This document shows, piece after piece, positions 1 through 6,002 of a DNA stretch of 9,389 nucleotides. The stretch covers positions 20,371-29,759 of the forward strand of contig DFJU01000096.1 in the NCBI GenBank assembly GCA_002373755.1. The letters are read 5' to 3'. Origin of the DNA: Bacteroidales bacterium UBA3663 (GTDB taxonomy: Bacteria > Bacteroidota > Bacteroidia > Bacteroidales > UBA3663). Both the position numbers and the translations under genes were made by a program. Within the stretch, counting starts at the first letter, position 1, and each line of letters starts with the position of its first letter. The notes beneath the pieces are model-generated. The model saw nothing but the letters and a program-made list of their open reading frames with translations, had not been told where the DNA came from and did no database searches.

Positions 1-24
1 TACTCCCCTTTTACTCCCCTTTAA
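1..24. repeat. Short tandem repeat at the window edge
   Basis: The motif ACTCCCCTTT occurs twice in a row just before the HAD phosphatase gene. A related string, TACTCCCCTTCCC, starts the hairpin element near 5999. The repeat may be the end of a dispersed element that continues left of the window. It is too short to classify, and no promoter could be recognised in these few bases. Confidence 0.4.
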
Positions 25-34
25 TTTAAACACA

Positions 35-685
35 ATGATTAAGAACGTCATATTCGACTTCGGTGCCGTCATTCTTGACCTTCGCCCCGACCGCTGCATA
101 GAGCGATTCTGCGCCATCGGCTATCCACAAATCCGCGAACTGCTCAACGTGGCACACCAGCAAGGGCCGTTGGGCAAAATCGAAGAGGGTCAGCTTACGC
201 TCACGGCCTTCTGCGACGAAATCCGCGACGGCATCCGCGAGAAGAACCCATCGGCCGAAATGCCCGACAACCGACAGATTGTCAATGCGTTTGCGAGCAT
301 GGCCGACGGCATTCCCTACGAACGTCTGGACTGCATCGCACAACTGAAGCGCGACGGACTGCACGTAGCGGCGCTGTCGAACACGAATCCGGTGCATTGG
401 GGCTATTGCCAACGCTACTTCATCGAGGCCGGCTATGTCCCGACCGAGCTGTTCGAGCATCTCTGGCTGTCGTGCGACCTGCATCTGGCCAAGCCCGACC
501 CGCGCATCTTCCGCCACATCCTCGACGATTCAGGCTACGTGGCCGACGAGACCCTCTTTGTGGACGACAGCCCACGCAACTGCGAGGTGGCCGCTTCGTT
601 CGGCATCCACACGCTCTGTCCACCGCCACGCAGCGACTGGAGGGCCGATCTGCATGCATTGTTGGCCGATATGAACCGCAAGTAA
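35..685 (+). CDS. HAD-superfamily (YihX-like) phosphatase
   Basis: A predicted cytoplasmic haloacid dehalogenase-type hydrolase of 216 residues, probably a phosphatase acting on a small phosphorylated metabolite. All four HAD motifs are visible. Motif I is FDFGAV with nucleophile Asp8, and position +2 is Gly, as in the YihX branch (DLGNV), instead of the usual second Asp. Motif II is the SNTN stretch at Ser115. Motif III is Lys153 in LAKPDP. Motif IV is VDDSPRN with Asp177 and Asp178. The helical cap lies roughly at residues 15-100. The ATG at 35 gives the expected N-terminus (MIKNVIFDFG), directly before the first beta strand. The next gene starts 93 bases downstream and has its own promoter, so the two need not be co-transcribed. 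YihX of E. coli acts on glucose-1-phosphate, but the substrate here cannot be read from sequence. The gene is not KdsC, which belongs to a capless HAD class. Confidence 0.9.
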   Translation: MIKNVIFDFGAVILDLRPDRCIERFCAIGYPQIRELLNVAHQQGPLGKIEEGQLTLTAFCDEIRDGIREKNPSAEMPDNRQIVNAFASMADGIPYERLDCIAQLKRDGLHVAALSNTNPVHWGYCQRYFIEAGYVPTELFEHLWLSCDLHLAKPDPRIFRHILDDSGYVADETLFVDDSPRNCEVAASFGIHTLCPPPRSDWRADLHALLADMNRK

Positions 686-716
686 TTGGCATCGGACATA
701 AATCAAAAAGGCAAAA

Positions 717-749
717 TTTGGAAGTTACAGCCATTCCGCATATATTTGC
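717..749 (+). promoter_or_regulatory. Bacteroides-type promoter for the ATPase-DUF4435 pair
   Basis: TTTG at 717-720 and TATATTTGC at 741-749 are separated by 20 bases. This fits the Bacteroidetes primary sigma consensus (TTTG at -33, TAnnTTTGY at -7, 19-21 bases apart). Transcription would begin near 756, about 23 bases before the ATG at 779. The site therefore supports both that start and a transcription unit separate from the HAD gene. It is a match by eye, with no experimental support. Confidence 0.7.
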
Positions 750-778
750 CGCATCAGAACATCTCAAAAATTGGAACC

Positions 779-1609
779 ATGGAAAAAATCGTTCACATCA
801 CCGACATCGACATCCGCTCCATGTGGGGCGAAACCTCAATCGTGTGGCACAATCTCGACCCGAAAATCAACATCATTGTGGGTCAGAACGGCTTCGGCAA
901 AACAACGATGCTGAACCTAATCAAATCGGTGCTGACCAAAGACGACAAGTTCTGCAAGCTGCTGAAATCGACCGTAAAAATCACGACCAACGTGGGCGAA
1001 ATGTACTTCGACGGCCGACAGATGGTCCACAAACCGAACTTCGGCGGTTTCGAGAACGCAAACTGCTTCCACTACGTGAATACGTTCGACGTGCCGGCAT
1101 CGAAGAAATCGACACTTTCGCAACTCGGCATCTCGCTCGACTCGGTGCTCTACCAGCGCACGCCCACGGTCTATAGCTTCTCCGACTACCGTCTGGGAAT
1201 GCTCAAGGACCTGAAAACGGCCATGCAGAAGCAGGAACGCATCGACAAGTTCTTCGAGATGATCAACATGCTTTTCGCATCGACCGGCAAGAAAATCGAC
1301 ATCGACGACCGCAATCACGTAGTGTTCCGCAAGGGGCATCTGACCATCGACATGGACCGCCTCTCGGCCGGCGAAAAGCAGATTCTGCTGCTGCTCTTCA
1401 CCCTGTTCCTGATGGAAGACAAGTCGAACGTGCTGCTGCTCGACGAACCAGAAATCTCGCTCCACGTCGAATGGCAGGACCAACTCATCACCATGATGCA
1501 CGAGCTAAACCCCAACTGCCAAATCATCATGACAACACACTCGCCGAGCATCTTTGCCGACGGCTGGGAAGACAAGATTGTGTTTATCAGCGATTTGATT
1601 GAAAAATAA
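779..1609 (+). CDS. ABC-type AAA15/AAA21-like ATPase, PARIS AriA-like partner
   Basis: A predicted cytoplasmic ATPase of 276 residues. The parts of an ABC head are present in order: Walker A GQNGFGKTT (35-43), ABC signature LSAGEKQ (195-201), Walker B NVLLLDEPE (217-225) with Asp222 and Glu223, and the H-loop TTHSP with His254. A helical insert lies between Walker A and the signature (about 110-170). There is no long coiled coil, zinc hook or fused nuclease domain, so it is a compact head that probably dimerises and needs a partner effector. The reading frame is open back to 686, but only from a TTG. The ATG at 779 is preferred because the promoter at 717-749 lies upstream and the protein then opens on a typical strand (MEKIVHITDIDI). 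The DUF4435 gene follows after 56 bases on the same strand. AAA15 plus DUF4435 is the architecture of PARIS, where the ATPase holds the effector until a phage trigger is sensed. The ATPase call is secure. The defence role is inferred. Confidence 0.9.
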   Translation: MEKIVHITDIDIRSMWGETSIVWHNLDPKINIIVGQNGFGKTTMLNLIKSVLTKDDKFCKLLKSTVKITTNVGEMYFDGRQMVHKPNFGGFENANCFHYVNTFDVPASKKSTLSQLGISLDSVLYQRTPTVYSFSDYRLGMLKDLKTAMQKQERIDKFFEMINMLFASTGKKIDIDDRNHVVFRKGHLTIDMDRLSAGEKQILLLLFTLFLMEDKSNVLLLDEPEISLHVEWQDQLITMMHELNPNCQIIMTTHSPSIFADGWEDKIVFISDLIEK

Positions 1610-1623
1610 TTCGCTATCTGCGA

Positions 1624-1643
1624 CGCACGCCGAATCACGTGCG
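1624..1643 (+). other. Small inverted repeat between the ATPase and DUF4435 genes
   Basis: CGCACG (1624-1629) and CGTGCG (1638-1643) can pair into a 6-bp GC-rich stem with an 8-base loop, inside the 56-base gap of the putative operon. No U-run follows, so it is not a convincing intrinsic terminator. It could adjust expression or mRNA stability between ATPase and effector, or be chance. Confidence 0.35.
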
Positions 1644-1665
1644 CCGACCTTAAAACGACCTAACC

Positions 1666-2610
1666 ATGAACATAGACTCTAAGCCACGCTATTCCGACGA
1701 GGAGAAATACAACTTCTACAAGCTGGCCGCCAAGCGTTTCAAGGCCGAACTGAAGTTGCAAAGGGCCGATGTCGCCATCCATCTGGAAAACAAGAACGAC
1801 GAACTTTTTTGGGGAAAACTGCTGCGACATTTCTTTCCCGACAAGAAGTTCCGCTTCATCACGGCATCGCGCAGCTTGGGCGGCAACATAACCTGCGGCT
1901 GCACGCAATGCCTTCATTACAAGGACTTTCTGGACAATAAATTCTGGATTGCCATCGACAGCGACTACCGCTATCTGAACCAGCAGGCCGACATCGACGC
2001 CCAACACTTCATCCTCCAGACCTACACCTACAGCTTTGAAAACCATTTCTGCTTTACGGCCAATGTCAATCAGGCGGAAATGGAGGCCTGCGGCGAGCTG
2101 AAAATCGATTTCGAAGAGTTCCTACGCGATTATAGCCGCATAATCTACCCGCTTTTCGTCTGGCAACTGTACCTGCAAGGCGTCGATCCTGAGGCATTTC
2201 CTCAACGGGTTTTCCACCGACTGCTCACGTTGCCCATCGGCTCACGTGCCACCGAAAAAAACGGAGCCTCCATCCTGCAACTGCTCAAAGAGCGCGTTCA
2301 CAAGCTGGAGACCCATTTCCGCCGGAAATATCCCGAGGCCGACCCGACGTGGCATGAGGCCCGATGCCAGACTCTCGGCGTACACCGCGACAACTGCTAT
2401 CTGTTCGTGCGCGGGCATCAGCTCTACGACCTCGTGACCAACCTTGGCCGACGCATCCGCCAAGAGATAAAAAAAGGGCCCGAATTCAGAGAGACCCGCA
2501 ACTTTGAAAGTTGCCTGACGGGACATCTCTGCTTCGGGCAGTACGACGAAATACGCCGTATCGTGGACGATGCCAACCAATTACTTGGCAGCGCAAGGAG
2601 TGCAAGCTGA
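1666..2610 (+). CDS. DUF4435 (TOPRIM-like) protein, PARIS AriB-like effector candidate
   Basis: A 314-residue protein that fits the DUF4435 family. An acidic TOPRIM-like start, HLENKNDELFW, has Glu41 and Asp45. A strand ending in IAIDSDYRYL has the DxD pair Asp98/Asp100, a likely metal site. The family-typical YSFENHF stretch is at 122-128, and RDNCYLFVRGHQLYDL (241-256) matches the C-terminal GHxL motif common in these proteins. Between the TOPRIM halves sits CGCTQCLH (Cys77, Cys79, Cys82, His83), a possible zinc site. There is no signal peptide or membrane segment. In PARIS the AriB protein is a DUF4435 TOPRIM nuclease, released by the AriA ATPase, that attacks tRNA. The ATPase gene lies directly upstream, so a matched ATPase-effector pair is likely. 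Other ATPase-TOPRIM systems (OLD, Gabija) carry the TOPRIM fused to the ATPase, unlike here. The last 30 bases overlap the 3' end of the opposite-strand lipoprotein gene. Family assignment is good; nuclease activity and target are inferred. Confidence 0.8.
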   Translation: MNIDSKPRYSDEEKYNFYKLAAKRFKAELKLQRADVAIHLENKNDELFWGKLLRHFFPDKKFRFITASRSLGGNITCGCTQCLHYKDFLDNKFWIAIDSDYRYLNQQADIDAQHFILQTYTYSFENHFCFTANVNQAEMEACGELKIDFEEFLRDYSRIIYPLFVWQLYLQGVDPEAFPQRVFHRLLTLPIGSRATEKNGASILQLLKERVHKLETHFRRKYPEADPTWHEARCQTLGVHRDNCYLFVRGHQLYDLVTNLGRRIRQEIKKGPEFRETRNFESCLTGHLCFGQYDEIRRIVDDANQLLGSARSAS

Positions 2611-2847
2611 ATCGGCCTTGCAAGAGTCGCAAGCAGCCTGGCATGAATCGCAGGCAGCAGCACAAGCGCAAGAGTCGCAAGCGCATGAATCACAAGCACA
2701 TGCCTTGCAAGAATCGGCAGCTGGAGCTTCAACTGCAGCTGGAGCCTCAGCGGCAGGAGCCTCGGCCTTCTGGCCACCACAAGCTACGAAACTAACACCC
2801 ACAAACGCTACCATCATTGCGATGGCGAAAATACGAAGAGACTTCAT
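2581..2847 (-). CDS. Small Cys-rich lipoprotein
   Basis: An 88-residue predicted lipoprotein. Lys3 and Arg5 are followed by a hydrophobic stretch (6-22) and a lipobox SFVAC, with lipidation expected at Cys23. After CGG comes a linker of three EAPAA-type units (29-44), then a tail (45-88) with 13 cysteines in DSC and CxC/CxxC spacing. No acidic run follows the lipidated Cys, so the Bacteroides surface-export signal is not evident. The tail may bind metal or form disulfides in the periplasm. The coding strand is chosen for the signal peptide and lipobox, the promoter at 2898-2931, and AAGGA three bases before the ATG (2851-2855). Overlapping plus-strand frames are repetitive and have no such signals. 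The gene runs convergently into the DUF4435 gene, sharing 30 bases at the 3' ends. Similar low-complexity lipoproteins are known in Bacteroidales; none has a function I can name. Confidence 0.8.
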   Translation of the reverse strand: MKSLRIFAIAMMVAFVGVSFVACGGQKAEAPAAEAPAAVEAPAADSCKACACDSCACDSCACAAACDSCQAACDSCKADSACTPCAAK

Positions 2848-2897
2848 AATTCCTTAAAATTTTATAATTGTTGTTAATTGATTGATTTTTTTCGGCC

Positions 2898-2931
2898 GCA
2901 AATTTAGCACGTTTTACAATCGGTTGTCAAA
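2898..2931 (-). promoter_or_regulatory. Bacteroides-type promoter for the Cys-rich lipoprotein
   Basis: Read on the minus strand, TTTG (2931-2928) and TAAATTTGC (2906-2898) are 21 bases apart, matching the Bacteroidetes -33/-7 consensus. The start point would fall near 2891, giving a leader of about 44 bases before the ATG at 2847. The 186-base gap 2848-3033 holds this site and A/T-rich sequence; no gene was seen in it. A weak GCGC-loop-GCGC inverted repeat near 2964-2977 lacks a U-run on the minus strand and is not called a terminator. Confidence 0.65.
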
Positions 2932-3033
2932 AAATCTTTGTTTATTTCCGATATTTTTCAATGCGCGAAAATGCGCTTTTACAATTGTATTCCGCACTTT
3001 GCAAAATTAACAATCTCCGTTGAAATCAAAGCA

Positions 3034-3714
3034 TTAAAACCTCGCATCGGGGAAAACTCGCTGCGTGCCTTTCGGTACGACTTTCATCATATTGGCATCC
3101 ATGCGGACTGTGACCGCACAGCCCTCGAAAATGCGCAACTGGAAATGTGTTGCTCCGTCGCGACGAACAATCTCGCCCTGGAATCCCTCGAACGGACCGC
3201 TCAACACCTGCACGGTGTCGCCCGGTTCGGGTGCCTGCATTGAGCTGTCGGACGACTTTTCGATGATCGACTTGAACGCCTCCATCGTATCATCGGAAAT
3301 CGAAGCCGGTTCGCGCAAATCCTTACGGTACAAGAACTTACGGATATGGTCGCTGATATATAGGCGCGCCTTGTCCTTCAGGCGGATGCGCACGAAAATG
3401 ATGCCCGGAGCCAGACAGATGGGGACGATGCGCGTGCGGTCGGACCACTTGTGACGCTCTTCGCGCATCGGCACGTAAGCCTCAATCGGCGGATCAAGCA
3501 CGGGCAGTTTCTTGGCCAAGCTCGCTCCCGAACGGCTCTTGCGCGCAGGACGATAGGCATCGGGCTTGCCGGTGAATGCCTCCAGAATCTGCCGCTCATG
3601 CTGCGCCGTGACATAGAGTACGTACCATCGCAACGCATTGTAACGTTTTTCGCGCAGGAGTCTTTGTACCTCCTCGTCGTTCAATTCCGTAGTAGTTTTC
3701 TGATTTTCTGCCAT
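3034..3714 (-). CDS. UpxY/NusG-like transcription antiterminator
   Basis: A 226-residue NusG paralogue of the UpxY type, which binds RNA polymerase to promote transcription through long polysaccharide operons in Bacteroidales. The NGN domain starts with LRWYVLYVTAQHERQI (28-43) and continues with IEAYVPMREERHKWSDRTRIV (77-97) and LAPGIIFVRI (101-110). The C-terminal KOW-like domain is PGDTVQVLSGPFEGFQGEIV (164-183) plus following strands to about 213. A basic segment of about 30 residues (47-76, PARKSRSGASLAKK) lies between the first strand/helix and the IEAY strand. It is longer than in typical UpxY and could contact nucleic acid. The gene starts five bases after the dehydrogenase stop, so it is co-transcribed as the last gene of the operon. 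UpxY genes are normally first in their locus, so this distal position is unusual. Housekeeping NusG is less likely because such proteins lie beside ribosomal protein genes (rplK) and the sequence has diverged. Confidence 0.85.
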   Translation of the reverse strand: MAENQKTTTELNDEEVQRLLREKRYNALRWYVLYVTAQHERQILEAFTGKPDAYRPARKSRSGASLAKKLPVLDPPIEAYVPMREERHKWSDRTRIVPICLAPGIIFVRIRLKDKARLYISDHIRKFLYRKDLREPASISDDTMEAFKSIIEKSSDSSMQAPEPGDTVQVLSGPFEGFQGEIVRRDGATHFQLRIFEGCAVTVRMDANMMKVVPKGTQRVFPDARF

Positions 3715-3719
3715 TTATA

Positions 3720-4754
3720 TTAAATTGAAATAGATGTTTCAAGTTGTTTCATTCGTTCGGCGTTCATCTCGACCGGATTGTTCTGCAACTTCTGAAGGTT
3801 GACCTGCGACAGCAAATCGACCAAATCGTGCGTTCCACAACCCGTGTAGTGAAGTCCAATGCCGTTCAGATACTGTCGCATCTGCGCCTCCAGCGAGGTG
3901 TTTTTGTCCAATGCCAAGCGTTCGACGAGTGGGTCATCGACCGACAAATTCAGTCCGAAGAAGTACGGGAAAGTGAGGGCGACCGCGTGGCCATGCGGAT
4001 AGTTGCACTGCGTCGTGAAGGCATACGAGAAGGCGTGCGGCGCGGTCGTTTTCGTCACATTGATGGCTCGACCTGCCCAATAGGAGCCTTCGCTCACGGC
4101 ATCGGCCAAAACTGATGTCGGCGACTTGACCAACGCTGGCAGATTTTTCCACAGCAAGTCGATGGCTTTCAACGCATAACCGCGCGATTCGGCATTGGCG
4201 TTGCGGCTCCAATACGACTCAAACGAGTGGGCCAACGCATCAAATCCGGTGCAAGCGGCGAGGTAGCCCGACACGCCGTCGATGAACTGCGAATCGACAA
4301 TGGCGAAATCGGGCAGCATGTCCTCGGCCTGGAGGCTCTGCTTGATGCCGTCGCGGCACACAATCGAATAGCGCGTCACCTCGGCACCAGTGCCAGCCGT
4401 GGTCGGAACGGCCACCAAAATCGCGTAGTAGCCCTCTTCGGCCGCAATGTGGCGCATCAGTTTTGCCGCATCCATGATGCTACCGCCACCCACCGCAATG
4501 ATGACATGCGCGCCCGATTCCTTCAGCCGACGGACACCGTCGACCGCCTCATCGTAGTGCGGATTGACCGAAATCGACGAAAATTCGGTGACTGCGACCG
4601 CCTCATCTTTAAATATAGCATCGAGCACGGCTTTCGCTCCACATGCCTCGTACGATTTTCCGCCGCGAGCCAGAAATACCTTCTTCTGCCCGAACTGCTG
4701 CAACAGCGGCCGCAACTTGTTCACCGACTGACGTCCAAGCAACGTAGTAGCCAT
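3720..4754 (-). CDS. Iron-type (group III) alcohol dehydrogenase
   Basis: A 344-residue NAD(P)-dependent, metal-requiring dehydrogenase. Cofactor-binding motifs are AVGGGSIMDAAK (87-98) and PTTAGTGAE (117-125). The predicted metal ligands are all present: Asp172 and His176 (GFDALAHSFE), His240 (TTAPHAFSY) and His254 (NYPHGHAVAL). The APHAFSY/PHGHAVAL pattern resembles proteins annotated as phosphonoacetaldehyde reductase. The same superfamily includes KdnB, which oxidises C8 of Kdo during Kdo8N formation in Shewanella. The gene sits two genes after kdsA, 47 bases after the mutarotase stop and 5 bases before the upxY start. No PEP mutase or phosphonopyruvate decarboxylase is visible, which weakens the phosphonate reading. 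No aminotransferase (KdnA) is visible either, so the Kdo8N reading is also incomplete. The fold and catalytic type are secure; the substrate is open. Confidence 0.88.
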   Translation of the reverse strand: MATTLLGRQSVNKLRPLLQQFGQKKVFLARGGKSYEACGAKAVLDAIFKDEAVAVTEFSSISVNPHYDEAVDGVRRLKESGAHVIIAVGGGSIMDAAKLMRHIAAEEGYYAILVAVPTTAGTGAEVTRYSIVCRDGIKQSLQAEDMLPDFAIVDSQFIDGVSGYLAACTGFDALAHSFESYWSRNANAESRGYALKAIDLLWKNLPALVKSPTSVLADAVSEGSYWAGRAINVTKTTAPHAFSYAFTTQCNYPHGHAVALTFPYFFGLNLSVDDPLVERLALDKNTSLEAQMRQYLNGIGLHYTGCGTHDLVDLLSQVNLQKLQNNPVEMNAERMKQLETSISI

Positions 4755-4801
4755 AATATTTTATCGTTTTTTATTTATGTTCAACAATTTACGCATAAAA
4801 T

Positions 4802-5182
4802 TCATCGTTCATAATGATGAAAAATCCGCTCGCACATCTGCCATTTTTCATCACTTTTTGCCGACGGGTCGCACCCCTGATAGGCCGCAACGAAAGCCTC
4901 CCATTCGGCCTGCCGTGGCATTGCGGCCAACTGCGCCATCGCCGTGTCCCAATCGAAATCGGCAACGGTCTCGACAATCATAACCAGATGATTTTCACGG
5001 CGATAAATCTCCATTTCGAGGATTCCGACCTCGCGTTGCTGTTCTGCAATTTCCGGCCAAAAAGCCTCCTGCGAATGACAATGGCAATACTTGCGAATCA
5101 GTTCGGCATCGTTGGCAATGTCGAGAATCTGCACATAACGCTTGGTCGGTTGACCAAAATTTTTCACTGGAACACCTTTCAT
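4802..5182 (-). CDS. L-rhamnose mutarotase-like protein (RhaM/DUF718)
   Basis: A small cytoplasmic protein of 126 residues in the RhaM family, which interconverts the alpha and beta anomers of L-rhamnose (some relatives act on other deoxy sugars). The core runs from KRYVQILDI (14-22) to the C-terminus. His36 in CHSQEAFWPE matches the catalytic His of the RRHxxIWPE motif, Tyr60 in MEIYRRENH matches the second active-site residue, and Trp78 and Trp94 are retained. The frame is open much further upstream inside kdsA, but the ATG at 5182 is preferred: it overlaps the kdsA TGA as ATGA, the classic sign of translational coupling, and leaves only a 13-residue extension (MKGVPVKNFGQPT) before the core. 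RhaM normally sits with rhamnose catabolism genes. Here it is coupled to Kdo synthesis and shares an operon with rfbD. It may act on an operon product, or be a recruited aldose binder. Confidence 0.82.
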   Translation of the reverse strand: MKGVPVKNFGQPTKRYVQILDIANDAELIRKYCHCHSQEAFWPEIAEQQREVGILEMEIYRRENHLVMIVETVADFDWDTAMAQLAAMPRQAEWEAFVAAYQGCDPSAKSDEKWQMCERIFHHYER

Positions 5183-5931
5183 ATCAGCGACTTGATTACT
5201 TTTTCCAATTCCTTCAGATAGAGCATGTTCGGGCCGTCGGACAATGCCTTTTCGGGGTCGGGATGCACCTCGAAGAAGAAGCCGTTTGCACCGAATGCCT
5301 TTGCGGCCAATGCCATTGCCGGCACGAACTCGCGGTTGCCGCCCGTCTTTCCGCCCGCCGCACCCGGACGCTGCACGCTGTGGGTGCAATCCATGATGAC
5401 CGTCGGCACGATTTTCAGCATATCGGGAATGTTGCGGAAATCCACAACCAAGTTATTGTAGCCGAACGAGTTACCGCGCTCAGTGAGCCACGTCTCTGTC
5501 GTGTTGGTCGATGCCTCTTGCACCTTCTGCACCGGATATTGCATATCCGCGCCGCTCAGGAATTGCGCCTTCTTGATGTTGACGATGCGCCCCGTCTTGG
5601 CTGCGGCGATGAGCAGGTCGGTCTGTCGGCAAAGGAAGGCCGGAATCTGCAAAACATCAGCCACCTCGGCTGCCGGAGCCGCCTGCCAAGCCTCGTGGAT
5701 GTCGGTCAGGATGCGCAGACCGTGTTTGGACTTCACATCGGCCAACATCGCCAAACCGCGCTCGATGCCCGGGCCGCGGAATGACGAAATCGACGTGCGG
5801 TTTGCCTTGTCGAACGACGATTTGAAAATGATTTCAACGCCCAATTTCTCTTGGATGCACACCAGTTCGCGAGCCACCTCGTCGAGGCAGTCGGCCGATT
5901 CAATGACGCATGGGCCAGCAATGAATATCAT
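5179..5931 (-). CDS. kdsA: 3-deoxy-8-phosphooctulonate (Kdo-8-P) synthase, metal-dependent class
   Basis: KdsA condenses phosphoenolpyruvate with D-arabinose-5-phosphate to give Kdo-8-phosphate, the second committed step towards Kdo for LPS or capsule. The 250-residue protein has AGPCVIES (5-12), FKSSFDKANRTS (36-47), RGPG (52-55), DCTHSVQRPG (181-190) and FFFEVHPDPEKALSDGPNM (218-236). Cys8 replaces the Asn of the metal-free E. coli type, and His184, Glu221 and Asp232 complete the expected metal site, so this is the metal-dependent class. It is shorter than the roughly 280-residue E. coli enzyme, as is common in this class. The ATG at 5931 is preceded by an A/T-rich leader without a clear Shine-Dalgarno. 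The gene follows kdsD after a 110-base repeat-bearing gap and overlaps the mutarotase start by four bases. Having kdsA next to kdsD, whose product is its substrate, supports the call. Confidence 0.95.
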   Translation of the reverse strand: MIFIAGPCVIESADCLDEVARELVCIQEKLGVEIIFKSSFDKANRTSISSFRGPGIERGLAMLADVKSKHGLRILTDIHEAWQAAPAAEVADVLQIPAFLCRQTDLLIAAAKTGRIVNIKKAQFLSGADMQYPVQKVQEASTNTTETWLTERGNSFGYNNLVVDFRNIPDMLKIVPTVIMDCTHSVQRPGAAGGKTGGNREFVPAMALAAKAFGANGFFFEVHPDPEKALSDGPNMLYLKELEKVIKSLI

Positions 5932-5950
5932 AATTGTTTATTTTTTAACC

Positions 5951-5977
5951 ACGAAATACACGAAAAAAACGAAAAAA
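5951..5977. repeat. Three tandem 9-bp repeats (ACGAAAnnn)
   Basis: Three 9-base units beginning ACGAAA lie end to end (5951-5959, 5960-5968, 5969-5977), preceded by AACC. CCACGAAATACACGAA-type strings are, from memory, recurrent intergenic sequences in Bacteroidetes and other bacteria. The array lies in the kdsD-kdsA gap beside the hairpin element. Confidence 0.55.
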
Positions 5978-6002
5978 TATTCGCCCTCCGTAGCCATCTA
6001 CT

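Noticed and set aside
35..685. HAD gene as the missing Kdo-8-phosphate phosphatase (kdsC).
   Set aside because: KdsC is a capless, tetrameric HAD type with a DVDG-type motif I. This protein has a cap and the YihX-like DFGAV motif, and lies on the opposite strand in another unit.
397..1176. Plus-strand frame spanning the HAD gene end and the ATPase gene start.
   Set aside because: It is out of frame with two motif-rich proteins, Arg/His-rich and low in complexity, and crosses the promoter at 717-749.
2640..2760. CRISPR-like or satellite array suggested by repeated CAAGAGTCGCAAGC strings.
   Set aside because: Units are short, irregular and in frame with the DSC/CxC codons of the lipoprotein; there are no unique spacers.
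2511..2857. Plus-strand Ser/Gln/Ala-rich frames opposite the Cys-rich lipoprotein.
   Set aside because: They arise from the repetitive DNA that encodes the Cys-rich tail. Signal peptide, lipobox, Shine-Dalgarno and promoter all support the minus strand.
2955..2985. GCGC-loop-GCGC inverted repeat as a terminator of the polysaccharide operon.
   Set aside because: The stem is only four bases and no U-run follows on the minus strand. The run of T lies on the plus strand, where no gene ends.
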